DNA of 64,000 nucleotides from Fimbriimonadia bacterium (GCA_026129765.1 JAHCHP010000018.1:19815-83814), one strand, 5' to 3'. Positions 34,543-43,171 are shown, numbered from the stretch's first letter. Numbers and translations: made by a program. The notes: a model not told the origin generated them from the letters alone.

Positions 34543-35332
34543 AATTGGAGTGTTTGGAGGGTCTGGATTTTACAAATTTTTGGAGCGCGTGGAGGAGGTC
34601 AAAGTCGACACGCCCTATGGCGCGCCCAGCGATCTGCTCATGGTGGGCGATATTGCGGGCAGAAAAGTCGCCTTTCTACCAAGGCACGGGCGCAATCACT
34701 CGATACCGCCCCATAAAATCAATTTTCGCGCGAACCTCTGGGCAATGAAAGAACTGGGCGTGAAGCGCGTGATCAGTCCCTGCGCGGCAGGTAGTTTGCA
34801 GCAGCATGTCAAACCCGGCGATTTCGTAGTGTGCGATCAATTTGTCGACCGCACTAACGGACGCGCCGACACCTTCTATGACGGTCCCACCGTTCATCAC
34901 GTTTCTCCTGCCGACAACTACTGCCCCACCATGCGCAAAATCGCTGTGGAAACGATCCGTGAAACCGGCATCGATTGCCACGAACGCGGAACCGTCGTTG
35001 TGATTCAAGGACCGCGATTCTCCACCAAAGCCGAAAGTAAATGGTTCACCTCGATGGGCTGGGAAGTGATCAATATGACCCAATACCCAGAGGCGTACCT
35101 GGCGCGCGAATTAGCGATGTGTGTAGTGAATATCTCGCTGATCACCGACTACGATAGCGGCTTGGTGGCGGAGGGTGAAGTGTCGCCAGTGACCGCCGAA
35201 GAGGTGATGCATGTGTTTCATCAGAACGCGGAGCGGATCCGCAAGGTGATTTTCACGATGATCGAACGCCTGCCGCAAGAGCAAGATTGCCCTTGCCCCA
35301 AAGTGTTGGATTTTGCGCGCGTTACGGTTTGA
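34529..35332 (+). CDS. mtnP: S-methyl-5'-thioadenosine phosphorylase (PNP/MTAP family)
   Basis: A 267-residue phosphorylase. ATG 34529 has AGGAGG 10 nt upstream and starts the conserved EIGVFGGSGFYKF; the longer frame is an artefact. Family blocks: FLPRHGRNHSIPPHKINFRAN, SPCAAGSLQ, VVIQGPRFSTKAES and the NMTQYPEAYLARE substrate loop with ITDYDSG. Asp in TDYDSG and the FVDRTN stretch indicate 6-amino purine (MTA) specificity, known for the MTAP branch. It recycles the by-product of polyamine synthesis. Confidence 0.92.
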   Translation: MPLAEIGVFGGSGFYKFLERVEEVKVDTPYGAPSDLLMVGDIAGRKVAFLPRHGRNHSIPPHKINFRANLWAMKELGVKRVISPCAAGSLQQHVKPGDFVVCDQFVDRTNGRADTFYDGPTVHHVSPADNYCPTMRKIAVETIRETGIDCHERGTVVVIQGPRFSTKAESKWFTSMGWEVINMTQYPEAYLARELAMCVVNISLITDYDSGLVAEGEVSPVTAEEVMHVFHQNAERIRKVIFTMIERLPQEQDCPCPKVLDFARVTV

Positions 35333-35345
35333 TCTGGATAAAAAT

Positions 35346-35702
35346 ATGAATAGAAGTGTTTCTAATTCCAGGCAGAATCGTCAACCTGTGCAAACGCGAC
35401 AGGAGTTGATGGACATTCGGAGAAGAGAACTCCCTAACCTCCAATCAAGATATGGGGTCGCAAAAATCGGATTGTTCGGCTCTTTCGCGTCCGGCAAACC
35501 ACATAAACGCAGCGATGTCGACCTGGTCGCTGAGTTGGATTGCCCTCTTGGTTTTCAGTTTGTTGAGATGGTCTACTATTTGGAAGCGTTATTGTGCCGG
35601 AAAGTAGACCTCACAACATTTGCTTGCCTACACCGTGCTCTACAGAGCCCCAATAAACGCGAGATTGCGGAAACTGTAGAAAGGAGTCTTATTCTTTGCT
35701 AA
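35346..35702 (+). CDS. Minimal nucleotidyltransferase (MNT/MntA-like)
   Basis: A protein of about 118 residues with the polymerase-beta-like core IGLFGSFASGKPHKRSDVDLVAEL (the GSxxxG and SDxDL metal site), then a segment that does not keep the usual third Asp clearly. Such proteins usually pair with a HEPN toxin; MntA AMPylates and silences it. No HEPN gene adjoins it here. Start is uncertain: ATG 35346 is chosen, but the frame opens at 35313 inside mtnP. It sits 14 bp after mtnP. Confidence 0.75.
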   Translation: MNRSVSNSRQNRQPVQTRQELMDIRRRELPNLQSRYGVAKIGLFGSFASGKPHKRSDVDLVAELDCPLGFQFVEMVYYLEALLCRKVDLTTFACLHRALQSPNKREIAETVERSLILC

Positions 35703-36733
35703 CCCCTAAAAACCGCTTGGCGATCCTACTGCATGAGGGCATTCGAGGTCCGTTTGGGAAAACGGGTCTCGCGTTGCTTCGATACAGCCGCGTCCCCATC
35801 GTTGCCGTCATCGACTCCCAGTGTGCGGGACAGTCGCTGCGCGCGCTTACAAAACTGGAGCGCGATGCGCCGGTGGTCGCCTCCGTATCCGATGCCCTCC
35901 CCTTGAAGCCGGATACACTGGTCATTGGGATTGCGCCGCCCGGCGGATTGTTGCCAGAAGCGTGGCAGCGAGAAATCGAGACCGCCGTTCAAGCAGGCTT
36001 AAATATCGTAAACGGCTTACATACACCCTTAGCCACGAAACCGCAATTTCAATCGCTACCGCGCAAAGGTCAATGGGTTTGGGACGCGCGCCAAGAACCT
36101 CCAGGCTTGGGAGTCGGTTCAGGCGCGGCGCGTTCTCTCAAATGCAAGCGCGTGTTGACGGTGGGAACCGATATGGCAGTCGGCAAAATGTCGACCAGCC
36201 TGGAAATGCATTACGTTTGCCAGCAGCGAGGCATACGCTCAAAGTTCATCGCTTCCGGTCAGACGGGCATTATGATAGAAGGCGATGGCATTGCGTTGGA
36301 TGCGATTCGCGTCGATTTCGCTTCGGGAGCGGTTGAGCAGATCGTGATGAAGTATGGCGTGGAGCATGACATCCTCCACATTGAGGGTCAAGGCGCGTTC
36401 GGCAACCCTGCCTCCACCGCGACCCTGCCCTTAATTCGCGGCTCTCAACCCACCCACCTCATTTTGGTTCATCGAGCGAGACAAAACTGCATCCGCCGCT
36501 ACCCGCATGTGCCAATTCCTCCCCTACCTGTTGTTATCCAAGTGTACGAACAGATGGCGGCGTTTGGCGGCGCATTTGAACCCTCCAAAGTCGCCGGAAT
36601 CGCGCTCAACACCGCCGAACTCAACGACACAGAGGCGCGAAAAGCCACTGAGGAGGCGCAGCGCGAGACCGGACTTCCATGCGCCGACCCGGTGCGATTC
36701 GACGCAGGTGTCTTGGTAGATGCCTTGATTTAG
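35696..36733 (+). CDS. DUF1611 family P-loop protein (DgcN-like)
   Basis: A 345-residue DUF1611 protein. It has a Rossmann-like N-terminal half (APPGGLLPEAWQ, IVNGLHTPLA) and a C-terminal P-loop domain with VGTDMAVGKMSTSLEM (Walker A), IASGQTGIMIEGDGIALDA and LHIEGQGAFGNPAS. Members have recently been linked to D-glutamate and dipeptide epimerisation pathways (DgcN). Start: TTG 35696, with AAGGAG at 35681-35686, overlapping the MNT stop by 7 bp. TTG is the only start near that site. The 3' end overlaps the convergent membrane protein by 4 bp. Confidence 0.85.
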   Translation: MLTPKNRLAILLHEGIRGPFGKTGLALLRYSRVPIVAVIDSQCAGQSLRALTKLERDAPVVASVSDALPLKPDTLVIGIAPPGGLLPEAWQREIETAVQAGLNIVNGLHTPLATKPQFQSLPRKGQWVWDARQEPPGLGVGSGAARSLKCKRVLTVGTDMAVGKMSTSLEMHYVCQQRGIRSKFIASGQTGIMIEGDGIALDAIRVDFASGAVEQIVMKYGVEHDILHIEGQGAFGNPASTATLPLIRGSQPTHLILVHRARQNCIRRYPHVPIPPLPVVIQVYEQMAAFGGAFEPSKVAGIALNTAELNDTEARKATEEAQRETGLPCADPVRFDAGVLVDALI

Positions 36734-38694
36734 TAGGGATAGAACCCATAAATAGGAAGCCCAAAGAACAACCCGATAAGCGACCATGCGCCCCCCACCA
36801 CGCACTCGCCCACAATCAACCCTAAAAAGAGAGGCATCATCCTCCGGTAAAGAGCCAAACCTCCGAACCGCAGAATCGGCGCTTTGATGAGCCACGCCAC
36901 CAGTAGCGGCATCCACAATACCGAGAGCGACCAACTGCTGGAAACCGCATAGCCCACCGGATGAAAAGGAAAGCCCAGCAGCTTCTGCCGGAGCAAACCC
37001 AGCGCCATAGCAAAGGCGAATCCGAATCCAATCGCGGCAGGCTTTACATCGCCCGTTGTGGGATTTTTCACCCAGCCATCCATCCGGTTCCACGCCTCCC
37101 CGCCAAAAATTTGCGGAACCACCGGTGGCGCGACACTGGAGGCTGCGCCCACTTGATACATCAAATGCAAGTTCGCCCAAAACCCCACAATCGCGCCCAA
37201 ACCACAAGTAAGCCAGATCGCCCAGACAAACCCGGAAGAGGTAAACCGACCCCGTTCCGCCATCTTCAAGCCTTCCAACTGGAACGGCATCGGATGCGCG
37301 CGGTAAGCGCGATTGAACCCAAAAAAGCATGTCATCATCGCCAAATCTTCTTTCGCGAGCTTGCCGGGCGTGGCGATATGGGGAATCAGATGATCCGGTC
37401 CGCTGAAATGGAGGTCATGCGCGGGTGGTCCCAACTCAGCGCGCATGCGCGTGATCGCCAGCGAAAGCGCAAAATAGATGAGAAAGAAAACCGCAATAAC
37501 CCAGGTCGTCATCCCTGCCGCGTAACAGAATCCCCCCAAAAACAGCAAACAAACCGCCAAAATCAGCGCGACCGTCCGGTAGCGAAGTGGTTCCTCTTCG
37601 TCGCCCTGACGGGTCTTGATGGATTGCCAAACCCGCGCCCACATCGCCCGCCCGCTCAACAAGGTCAACAGCGCAATGGCCATATAGCCGCCAAATGCCT
37701 GTTCGTTCACATAAGGAAAACGGGGAATCGCGCTCCAGCCCATCCATTCAGAAACCACCGCTTGCATCTTCCAGAACCAAAAGAAAAACCAGCATGAAAA
37801 CAGCAAATCAAGCGGCAGCAAATAGCCCAAACCAATCGCGAAGGGGAAAAACCCGATGGGAAGCCAACCAATCGCGTTCCAAGGAGAGGTGAACCGCCCT
37901 TGATTATAATCGACTGCCTTGACGGAAATCTCCGGCAGTGCGGGAATAAACAGCCGCATCCCATTCCAGCAATCGATACTGGCAGCCAATCCCACGCCCA
38001 TCCAAAACAGACGCTGCTTAAAGAGGGGGTTACGCTCAGAAACGATCTCCATTGGCAACTGAATGAGGGGGTAAGACAGCCGCTCTGACTGAGTCCATTG
38101 CTTCCGGAGCAGCAGGTTAATCATCAGCATGCCCCCGGTCAAAGCGGTGATAAAGAGACTCCACATCAGCACCGGAGTCAACCACGCCTGCCAATAACGC
38201 GGCACATAAAGACTGGTCGCGCCCGAATAGAAAGCCTGGGTGACCTCTTTATCTTTGACGATGAGCCAATCCGGGAAAACAGGCAGCAGCGTCTCCTGCC
38301 ACCGGTTGGCTTCGGTGGCGAACTGGGTTCCATGCGCCAAAGTGGGAGTCAACACCTCCAGCATATCATGACCAGCAATTGCGGAGGAGAGGTTCATCAT
38401 CACATAGAAGGTGATGAGCTCGCCGGGAGAAAGTTTCCAGCGCGGAAAGGTCTGGGCAAGAAAGCGGTTCAACAGACTGAGCAGCACCAGCATAAAAACC
38501 GCGTTATAGAAGATGGAAATGGTGGTCGGCTGCCCCGCATACCGCACTATTTCCAACGAGACAAGCCACAGCGCGTTCAGGGGCATGACCAGCAGAGCAA
38601 ACAACACAATGCGCAGCGTCGCGCCCTTTTGGGTTGGAGTCGCTTGAATCGGAGTCTCGTGGACTGGAGTCTGGTTCCCACCGCCATTCAGCAC
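36730..38694 (-). CDS. Large polytopic membrane protein, DUF6785/DUF6784 type
   Basis: A 654-residue integral membrane protein with about 12-14 hydrophobic segments and a proline/threonine-rich cytoplasmic N-terminus. Notable blocks: FPRWKLSPGELITFYVMMNLSS, SERLSYPLIQLPMEIV, RMRAELGPPAHDLHFSGPDH, and LTCFFGFNRAYRAHPMPFQLEGLKMA in the C-terminal half. I recall this architecture from DUF6785/6784 proteins of Armatimonadota, Planctomycetes and Verrucomicrobia; the function is unknown. The pattern of two membrane halves with conserved polar loops suggests a transporter, possibly OPT-related, which is inference. Confidence 0.7.
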   Translation of the reverse strand: MLNGGGNQTPVHETPIQATPTQKGATLRIVLFALLVMPLNALWLVSLEIVRYAGQPTTISIFYNAVFMLVLLSLLNRFLAQTFPRWKLSPGELITFYVMMNLSSAIAGHDMLEVLTPTLAHGTQFATEANRWQETLLPVFPDWLIVKDKEVTQAFYSGATSLYVPRYWQAWLTPVLMWSLFITALTGGMLMINLLLRKQWTQSERLSYPLIQLPMEIVSERNPLFKQRLFWMGVGLAASIDCWNGMRLFIPALPEISVKAVDYNQGRFTSPWNAIGWLPIGFFPFAIGLGYLLPLDLLFSCWFFFWFWKMQAVVSEWMGWSAIPRFPYVNEQAFGGYMAIALLTLLSGRAMWARVWQSIKTRQGDEEEPLRYRTVALILAVCLLFLGGFCYAAGMTTWVIAVFFLIYFALSLAITRMRAELGPPAHDLHFSGPDHLIPHIATPGKLAKEDLAMMTCFFGFNRAYRAHPMPFQLEGLKMAERGRFTSSGFVWAIWLTCGLGAIVGFWANLHLMYQVGAASSVAPPVVPQIFGGEAWNRMDGWVKNPTTGDVKPAAIGFGFAFAMALGLLRQKLLGFPFHPVGYAVSSSWSLSVLWMPLLVAWLIKAPILRFGGLALYRRMMPLFLGLIVGECVVGGAWSLIGLFFGLPIYGFYPY

Positions 38695-38759
38695 GCTTTA
38701 GAAACTTAGGGATGAGAACGCAGACTCCTGCCGCCTCCACACTTTCTGATGGAAATCGC

Positions 38760-39809
38760 TTACAAATTCAACCGCTGGTAATCGCGCAGAAACACCACAC
38801 CCAACTTCTCTAAGAAACCGGTCCGGCGATTCTCAGAGGTCAGCCAGTCGGCATCCGCATGCGAAATAATCGCGTCCGCGCCCGCCGGTCCCATCACGCC
38901 TATGGCTCGAATCACCATATAGCGATCCCCGATCCGTTTGCGATACTCTGGCAAACGCAAATCCTCTACAGAATGAGCATACCCTGCGATACCCGTATCA
39001 TGAGCTGTATTGAAATCGACTCGCATCGTTCCCCAAACCTCTTTGCCATCGGGACGCCGGATTTTGGGGGCGATACTGGGCGAAAAAGTTAGGTTCCGGC
39101 AATCGATCACAACGCCGGTATACGGTCCTTGACTCACAGGGGAGGATAAGTGAGGAGACGGTTCCCGCCGCGAAGGCTCCGCCAAACGTGGAGGCGCGGG
39201 CGCAACAGCTCGGTCCCGGTCGGTCTCGCTCCAGCCATAGCGGTCGGGCGTCTCGAACAGATCGCGCGCGAATTCTGAAACCACCCGGATCGGCACTCTC
39301 AACACCACTTCTGCCACCTCTTCATCCAGCATACGCGCAGCCACTTTACGCCCGCCTCGAACCCAGCCGCGCGCAGTAGACTGCACAAAGTCCTCATCGA
39401 GCCGCAAGTCGCGCAGCGTCGAGTTAGAAGTCACCTGCACGCCCAGAATCAGTTCCACAAACTGCCGTTGCGCATCTAACACAGCAGCGCGTTCCGCTTG
39501 AATCCGTCGCAGAGTAGGATTGCGCTCACCCTGCTTGGCGGCGCCCTGTCCCACCATATCGATAAAGCCCTCCGACCAGTTAATCACGCTTTGATAGCGC
39601 AACTGACCGCTTTCGCGAAGGGAGATCGGTGTGCCGGGCTGCTTACGAAAAATCGCGGGCGAAGAATCCTCTCCCAAAGGCTGCACAATGGCATCGAACA
39701 TGCGGCTCGATTCGGTGCCTCCCTGCAGTCCAACACCAGGCAGCAGAAACATGCACAAAACAAGCGCGGCAAGCCCCGGACGCGCAAACGATGAAAAAAA
39801 CGATTTCAT
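38760..39809 (-). CDS. Exported LPP20-like protein
   Basis: A 349-residue exported protein. ATG 39809 follows GGAGG and opens a signal peptide (RPGLAALVLCMFLLPGVGL). Residues about 100-200 resemble the LPP20 domain: QAERAAVLDAQRQFVELILG, RDLRLDEDFVQSTARGWVRG and a strand AEVVLRVPI. A Pro/Ser-rich linker precedes a C-terminal domain with YTGVVIDCRNLTFSPSIAPK and VMGPAGADAIISHADADWL. Similar proteins occur in spirochaetes and other diderms as envelope proteins. No lipobox is present. Function is unknown. Confidence 0.65.
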   Translation of the reverse strand: MKSFFSSFARPGLAALVLCMFLLPGVGLQGGTESSRMFDAIVQPLGEDSSPAIFRKQPGTPISLRESGQLRYQSVINWSEGFIDMVGQGAAKQGERNPTLRRIQAERAAVLDAQRQFVELILGVQVTSNSTLRDLRLDEDFVQSTARGWVRGGRKVAARMLDEEVAEVVLRVPIRVVSEFARDLFETPDRYGWSETDRDRAVAPAPPRLAEPSRREPSPHLSSPVSQGPYTGVVIDCRNLTFSPSIAPKIRRPDGKEVWGTMRVDFNTAHDTGIAGYAHSVEDLRLPEYRKRIGDRYMVIRAIGVMGPAGADAIISHADADWLTSENRRTGFLEKLGVVFLRDYQRLNL

Positions 39810-39889
39810 AGGGATAGTTCCTCCGGTCAACCCCGAAATGGGAAACCGCTCGATAGACGCTTCAACGCGAGGCGCGTTACAAGGGCTTC

Positions 39890-40255
39890 TCACCAAAATT
39901 CCAAAGGCAAATAGACGATCCTGTCCCGATATTCGTTTTCGAATGATGCATAGGCAATTAATACAAGTTCATCAAGAAGTTGCCCAATATCTCGTGAAGG
40001 GTCTACAACCAATATACCTGGCATATGATGTCCATTTGTGAGATGATCTGCCAGGTGGGAAGGCATTGTCTTTCGGTTGTTAGTTATGAGGAAAAATTCA
40101 TGCTCTTCGCACCAAGTCAGTAAATCAGGATCACTGGCGCCTTTCGGCGGCGCGTCAGGGTCACCAATAATCCAGACAACTAAATCTGGCGACTTGCGTA
40201 TAAGCTGTTGGCGTATGGAAGGTGAAACATGCTCGTCAAGCAGATAGCGGATCAT
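39890..40255 (-). CDS. DUF5615 PIN-like toxin component
   Basis: A 121-residue PIN-like protein. The acidic start RYLLDEHVSPSIRQQL and the mid-protein DPDLLTWCEEHEFFLITNNRKTMPSH match a DUF5615 subgroup with TNNRKTMP. It is the downstream member of a pair, its ATG overlapping the DUF433 stop by 4 bp. PIN-fold toxins cut RNA; this subgroup has few acidic residues at the last position, so activity is uncertain. Confidence 0.8.
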   Translation of the reverse strand: MIRYLLDEHVSPSIRQQLIRKSPDLVVWIIGDPDAPPKGASDPDLLTWCEEHEFFLITNNRKTMPSHLADHLTNGHHMPGILVVDPSRDIGQLLDELVLIAYASFENEYRDRIVYLPLEFW

Positions 40256-40578
40256 TTCGCAGTCTTAGCCATCTGAGCTTTCAATTCCCGTAATTTTCGA
40301 ACAACGGGAGGCGGGTTACGGTCCTGCTCCTCACGCATTCGATTTCCAAATTCCAACCAATCTGCCAAGTATGCGCTGACCGATTCCTTGTTTCTCAAAT
40401 AATAAAGAATGGTGGCATAAACTTGATCCAGCGTGAGCGTATGGAATCGTTGCGCGATTTCCTCTGGCGATTGCGCTCGGTGGATGTATTCGTAAAGCAC
40501 ACTTTCAATACCGATACGAGTGCCTTTTATCCGAATATCGTCCTGCGCTAAGAAGTCGAAATAATCTTCTAACAGCAT
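40252..40578 (-). CDS. DUF433 antitoxin-like protein
   Basis: A 108-residue DUF433 protein: DIRIKGTRIGIESVLYEYIH, SPEEIAQRFHTLTLDQVYATILYYL, then YLADWLEFG and a basic tail. The fold is a winged-helix-like DNA binder, and it usually acts as antitoxin to a DUF5615 PIN toxin, as here. Its promoter GGTATAAT (40600-40607) lies 21 nt upstream, with GAGG 8 nt before the ATG, so this gene has a short leader with ribosome site, unlike its divergent neighbour. Confidence 0.85.
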   Translation of the reverse strand: MLLEDYFDFLAQDDIRIKGTRIGIESVLYEYIHRAQSPEEIAQRFHTLTLDQVYATILYYLRNKESVSAYLADWLEFGNRMREEQDRNPPPVVRKLRELKAQMAKTAK

Positions 40579-40599
40579 AGATTTAACCTCACGTTATGG

Positions 40600-40607
40600 A
40601 TTATACC
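40600..40607 (-). promoter_or_regulatory. GGTATAAT extended -10 box of the DUF433/DUF5615 pair
   Basis: On the complement it lies 21 nt before ATG 40578; GAGG follows at 40590-40587. Confidence 0.55.
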
Positions 40608-40631
40608 TTGATTCCACTTCGCTTTAGAACG

Positions 40632-40639
40632 GGTATAAT
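40632..40639 (+). promoter_or_regulatory. GGTATAAT extended -10 box of the uvrA fragment
   Basis: The box ends 10 nt before ATG 40650, so the leader would be 2-4 nt. Confidence 0.55.
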
Positions 40640-40649
40640 ATTGTCTACA

Positions 40650-41411
40650 ATGAGAGCGGATCGCAAAATGCAAGAAAAGATTGTTGTGCATGGGGCGCGC
40701 GAACACAACTTAAAGAACATACGGGTCGAAATCCCCCGCGACAAATTGGTCGTCATCACAGGGATTTCGGGGTCTGGTAAATCGACCCTCGCGTTTGATA
40801 CCATTTACGCGGAAGGACAGCGGCGCTATGTCGAAAGCCTTTCATCCTATGCGCGCCAGTTTCTGGGCGTGATGGATAAACCCGATGTAGACTATATCGA
40901 GGGATTGTCGCCCGCGATCTCCATCGACCAGAAATCGACCAGCCACAACCCCCGCTCCACCGTCGGAACCGTCACGGAGATTTACGACTATTTACGCCTG
41001 CTCTATGCGCGCGCGGGCAGACCCCACTGTCCCAACTGCGGAAAACCGATCACACGGCAGACTGTGGACGGTATCACCGACTCAGTGATGAAACTGCCTG
41101 AAGGCACGCGCATCCAAATCTTGTCGCCAGTCGTGCGCGGGCGCAAAGGCGAATACAAACAGATCTTTGAAGAAATCCACAAACAAGGCTTTGTGCGCGT
41201 GCGCGTTAACGGCAAAATGTACGAAGTCACCGATGATATCAAATTGGAGCGCTATAAGCAACATACGATTGAAGTCGTGGTCGACCGATTGGTGGTGAAA
41301 CAAGGCATCGAAGCGCGTTTAGCCGAAGCGGTCGAAACCGCGCTCAAACTGGCGAAAGGGTTAGTGAATGTTCATATCATCGACCTGCCCGAAACTGCGA
41401 TTGCTCCGTGA
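40650..41411 (+). CDS. UvrA N-terminal fragment (about 250 of about 950 residues)
   Basis: A 253-residue protein that is nearly perfect UvrA at its N-terminus: [19 protein letters not shown], Walker [37 protein letters not shown], and the UvrB-binding region to [13 protein letters not shown]. It ends with a natural stop after [18 protein letters not shown], exactly where the first zinc finger should begin. The insertion, signature and second ATPase are missing, and none follow downstream. The first ABC signature is therefore absent too, so it cannot be a normal UvrA. It keeps a promoter, and its frame is undamaged. It is either a remnant of a deletion or a retained truncated protein; full uvrA may be elsewhere. 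Confidence 0.85.
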   Translation: MRADRKMQEKIVVHGAREHNLKNIRVEIPRDKLVVITGISGSGKSTLAFDTIYAEGQRRYVESLSSYARQFLGVMDKPDVDYIEGLSPAISIDQKSTSHNPRSTVGTVTEIYDYLRLLYARAGRPHCPNCGKPITRQTVDGITDSVMKLPEGTRIQILSPVVRGRKGEYKQIFEEIHKQGFVRVRVNGKMYEVTDDIKLERYKQHTIEVVVDRLVVKQGIEARLAEAVETALKLAKGLVNVHIIDLPETAIAP

Positions 41412-41432
41412 ATTAGAATCCTCTCCATCATC

Positions 41433-41990
41433 ATGCAAATCACAAGACAACAAGCCTGGGACCTTCTAACAGAATACACGCAATCAGAGCACCTGCTGCG
41501 CCATGCGCGTTGCGTCGAGGCGTGTATGCGCCATTACGCGCGATTGTGGAACGAAGACGAAGAGTTGTGGGGCTCAGTGGGACTGCTGCACGACTTGGAT
41601 TATGAACAATACCCCAGTTTGGAGGACCACCCTTTTCAAGGTCTGGAAATCTTGAAAGCGCGCGGCTATCCCGAATCGTTTATCCGAGCCGTCGCGTCCC
41701 ATGCCGATCATACCGGGGTTCTCAGAGAAAGCCGTATCGAGCATGCCTTGTTCGCCTGCGACGAACTCAGCGGATTCGTGGTGGCGGTCGCCTATGTGCG
41801 TCCCTCGCGCAAAATCGCCGTTGTAGAACCTGCATCCGTGTTGAAAAAGATGAAAGATAAAGCCTTTGCACGCGCCGTCAACCGCGATGACCTGCGAAAA
41901 GGCGCAGAAGAGATCGGATTAACGTTGGAAGAACATATCCAACAGGTGATCAACGCCCTCACATCGATTGCCGACGACATCGGACTGTGA
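41433..41990 (+). CDS. HD-domain phosphohydrolase
   Basis: A 185-residue HD-superfamily protein. It has LRHARCVEACMRHYA (first His), GSVGLLHDLDYEQYP (HD), AVASHADHTGV and HALFACDELSGFVVAVA. Similar small HD proteins are predicted metal phosphohydrolases acting on nucleotides or phosphate esters. It begins 21 bp after the uvrA fragment and may be co-transcribed. Substrate unknown. Confidence 0.88.
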   Translation: MQITRQQAWDLLTEYTQSEHLLRHARCVEACMRHYARLWNEDEELWGSVGLLHDLDYEQYPSLEDHPFQGLEILKARGYPESFIRAVASHADHTGVLRESRIEHALFACDELSGFVVAVAYVRPSRKIAVVEPASVLKKMKDKAFARAVNRDDLRKGAEEIGLTLEEHIQQVINALTSIADDIGL

Positions 41991-42009
41991 TCTGCAGAAT
42001 TGCTAGGGG

Positions 42010-42150
42010 CAGACCCATTTGAAGGTGTCCCAAAACTTACCGTCACGCCCACATACGCAGGAATTTAGACTTTGAAAAACAGATTCTTCGCTGCGCTCAG
42101 AATAACTGCAGGGACAGAGTCTACCGTTTTGTCATGTCGAACTTAGTCTG
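42010..42150 (+). repeat. Dispersed intergenic repeat, copy 5 (divergent)
   Basis: It has GAAGGTGTCCCAAAACTTACC, then GACTTTGAAAAACAGATTCT, TCGCTGCGCTCAGAATAACT and TGTCATGTCGAACTTAGTCT, the family order with more mismatches. Confidence 0.65.
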
Positions 42151-42226
42151 CGTTTTTGCGTTTTTGCATTTCAACATCCCCTACTTCGCCCCTAATCCCC
42201 AGTAATTTCCTTGTTTTTTCACTTTT

Positions 42227-42242
42227 TTGTCCGGTTTTTGGC
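42227..42242 (+). promoter_or_regulatory. Shared upstream motif of PEP-CTERM gene 1
   Basis: TTGTCCGGTTTTTGGC. Near-identical motifs lie upstream of the second (43114-43128) and fourth (50672-50688) PEP-CTERM genes. Confidence 0.4.
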
Positions 42243-42269
42243 TCATTTGGAGTCATGATTTGATGGGGA

Positions 42270-42279
42270 TGATATATCA
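42270..42279. promoter_or_regulatory. TGATATATCA palindrome before PEP-CTERM gene 1
   Basis: A perfect 10-bp palindrome within GATGATATATCA, 43 bp after the start of the shared motif and 82 bp before the ATG. It recurs before PEP-CTERM gene 2. Confidence 0.4.
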
Positions 42280-42361
42280 CCCCTTCATTTTGCATAACAA
42301 GGAAGGTTATCAGATTGATTTGTTCATTCCTTTTCGTTACCAACAAGGGGGTTTAATTCTA

Positions 42362-43003
42362 ATGAAGAAGCATCTTTTGACGCTTGGTGTCTTATCCGCA
42401 CTCGTCTTAAACAGCAGCAATATTGCGCGCGCTGACAGCTACGGCGGCAGCGACTGGATCTTCAATCTGAGCGGGACTCTGTTTGCTCCACTGGTAGGAG
42501 CGACTGCCGTCACTTCCAACAATTTGGCTATCACCATTGGGCAGACCAGCATGACCGACATCACGATCCCGATGAACATCCCGCCCTACCTGAGCCAGGA
42601 TGTTCCGATGACCGTCAGCGGAACCAGCGTCACGGGTCAAATCTTGGTCGCATCCATTACTTTGCCTGCTGGCACGATTTCTGGCGTGAATGTGCCTCTG
42701 GTCCTGGAAGAGGTTCGAATTAACTTAGCCGGTACCGCCACTGGTATCGCTGGACACTCCCAAGCCTTTGGTCCGCGCGTATATGAAATCACTGGCACGC
42801 CTTCCGACAGCCCCTTCAGCACCAATCCCAACACCACCTGGGCAACGATTGAGCGCGTCATGTTTGGCGGCGTTGCGAATATTGGTTCAGCGCGCGTGGA
42901 AGTCGCCAGTTGGAGCGCGGTTCGTCCGGTTCCTGAACCCGCCAGCATGCTGGCTTTGGGCGCAGGTTTGCTCGGTTTGGCGGCACGCCGACGCAAGAAG
43001 TAA
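42362..43003 (+). CDS. PEP-CTERM exoprotein, paralogue A
   Basis: A 213-residue exported protein. ATG 42362 has AAGGGGG upstream and starts a signal peptide (KKHLLTLGVLSALVLNSS, cleaved near ARADS). The mature part (DSYGGSDWIFNLSGTLFAPL, VYEITGTPSDSPF, NPNTTWATIE) is beta-rich and has no known domain. The C-terminus is a PEP-CTERM sorting signal: VPEPASMLALGAG, a membrane span, then RRRKK. Such signals are processed by exosortase, which is not in this window. About half its positions match the next gene, so the two are tandem paralogues. Confidence 0.88.
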   Translation: MKKHLLTLGVLSALVLNSSNIARADSYGGSDWIFNLSGTLFAPLVGATAVTSNNLAITIGQTSMTDITIPMNIPPYLSQDVPMTVSGTSVTGQILVASITLPAGTISGVNVPLVLEEVRINLAGTATGIAGHSQAFGPRVYEITGTPSDSPFSTNPNTTWATIERVMFGGVANIGSARVEVASWSAVRPVPEPASMLALGAGLLGLAARRRKK

Positions 43004-43113
43004 GCCGTTTGGTTCGTAGGTTTACGACCATTCTAAGAACGCCTCTTAGTCGGAGATAGTAATGAAGAGGCGTTCCTTTACAAGAGGGCAAATCTCTCTC
43101 AGATTTCGCTTTC

Positions 43114-43128
43114 TTGTCTGGTTCGGGC
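43114..43128 (+). promoter_or_regulatory. Shared upstream motif of PEP-CTERM gene 2
   Basis: TTGTCTGGTTCGGGC, aligning with 42227-42242. Confidence 0.4.
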
Positions 43129-43161
43129 TTCTCACAAGGGCTCTGTTTCATAAATAGGAGA

Positions 43162-43171
43162 TGATATATCA
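43162..43171. promoter_or_regulatory. TGATATATCA palindrome before PEP-CTERM gene 2
   Basis: Identical to 42270-42279 and at a similar distance (48 bp) from the shared motif; 64 bp before the ATG. Confidence 0.4.

Larger units (their letters stand above)
41991..42361. other. Intergenic region before the PEP-CTERM cluster, 371 bp
   Basis: It contains a dispersed repeat copy (42010-42150), an upstream motif (42227-42242) and a palindrome (42270-42279) shared with the next PEP-CTERM gene, then a leader with AAGGGGG before ATG 42362. Confidence 0.6.

Noticed and set aside
36961..37797. 278-codon plus-strand ORF opposite the large membrane protein gene
   Set aside because: It is antisense to a clear polytopic membrane protein and its translation is Arg/Pro/Gln-rich, as expected for a shadow frame.
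42227..42242. Sigma-54 promoter at the PEP-CTERM motif
   Set aside because: The TGGCAC-N5-TTGC pattern is not present; only a loose similarity of GGC and TTTT.
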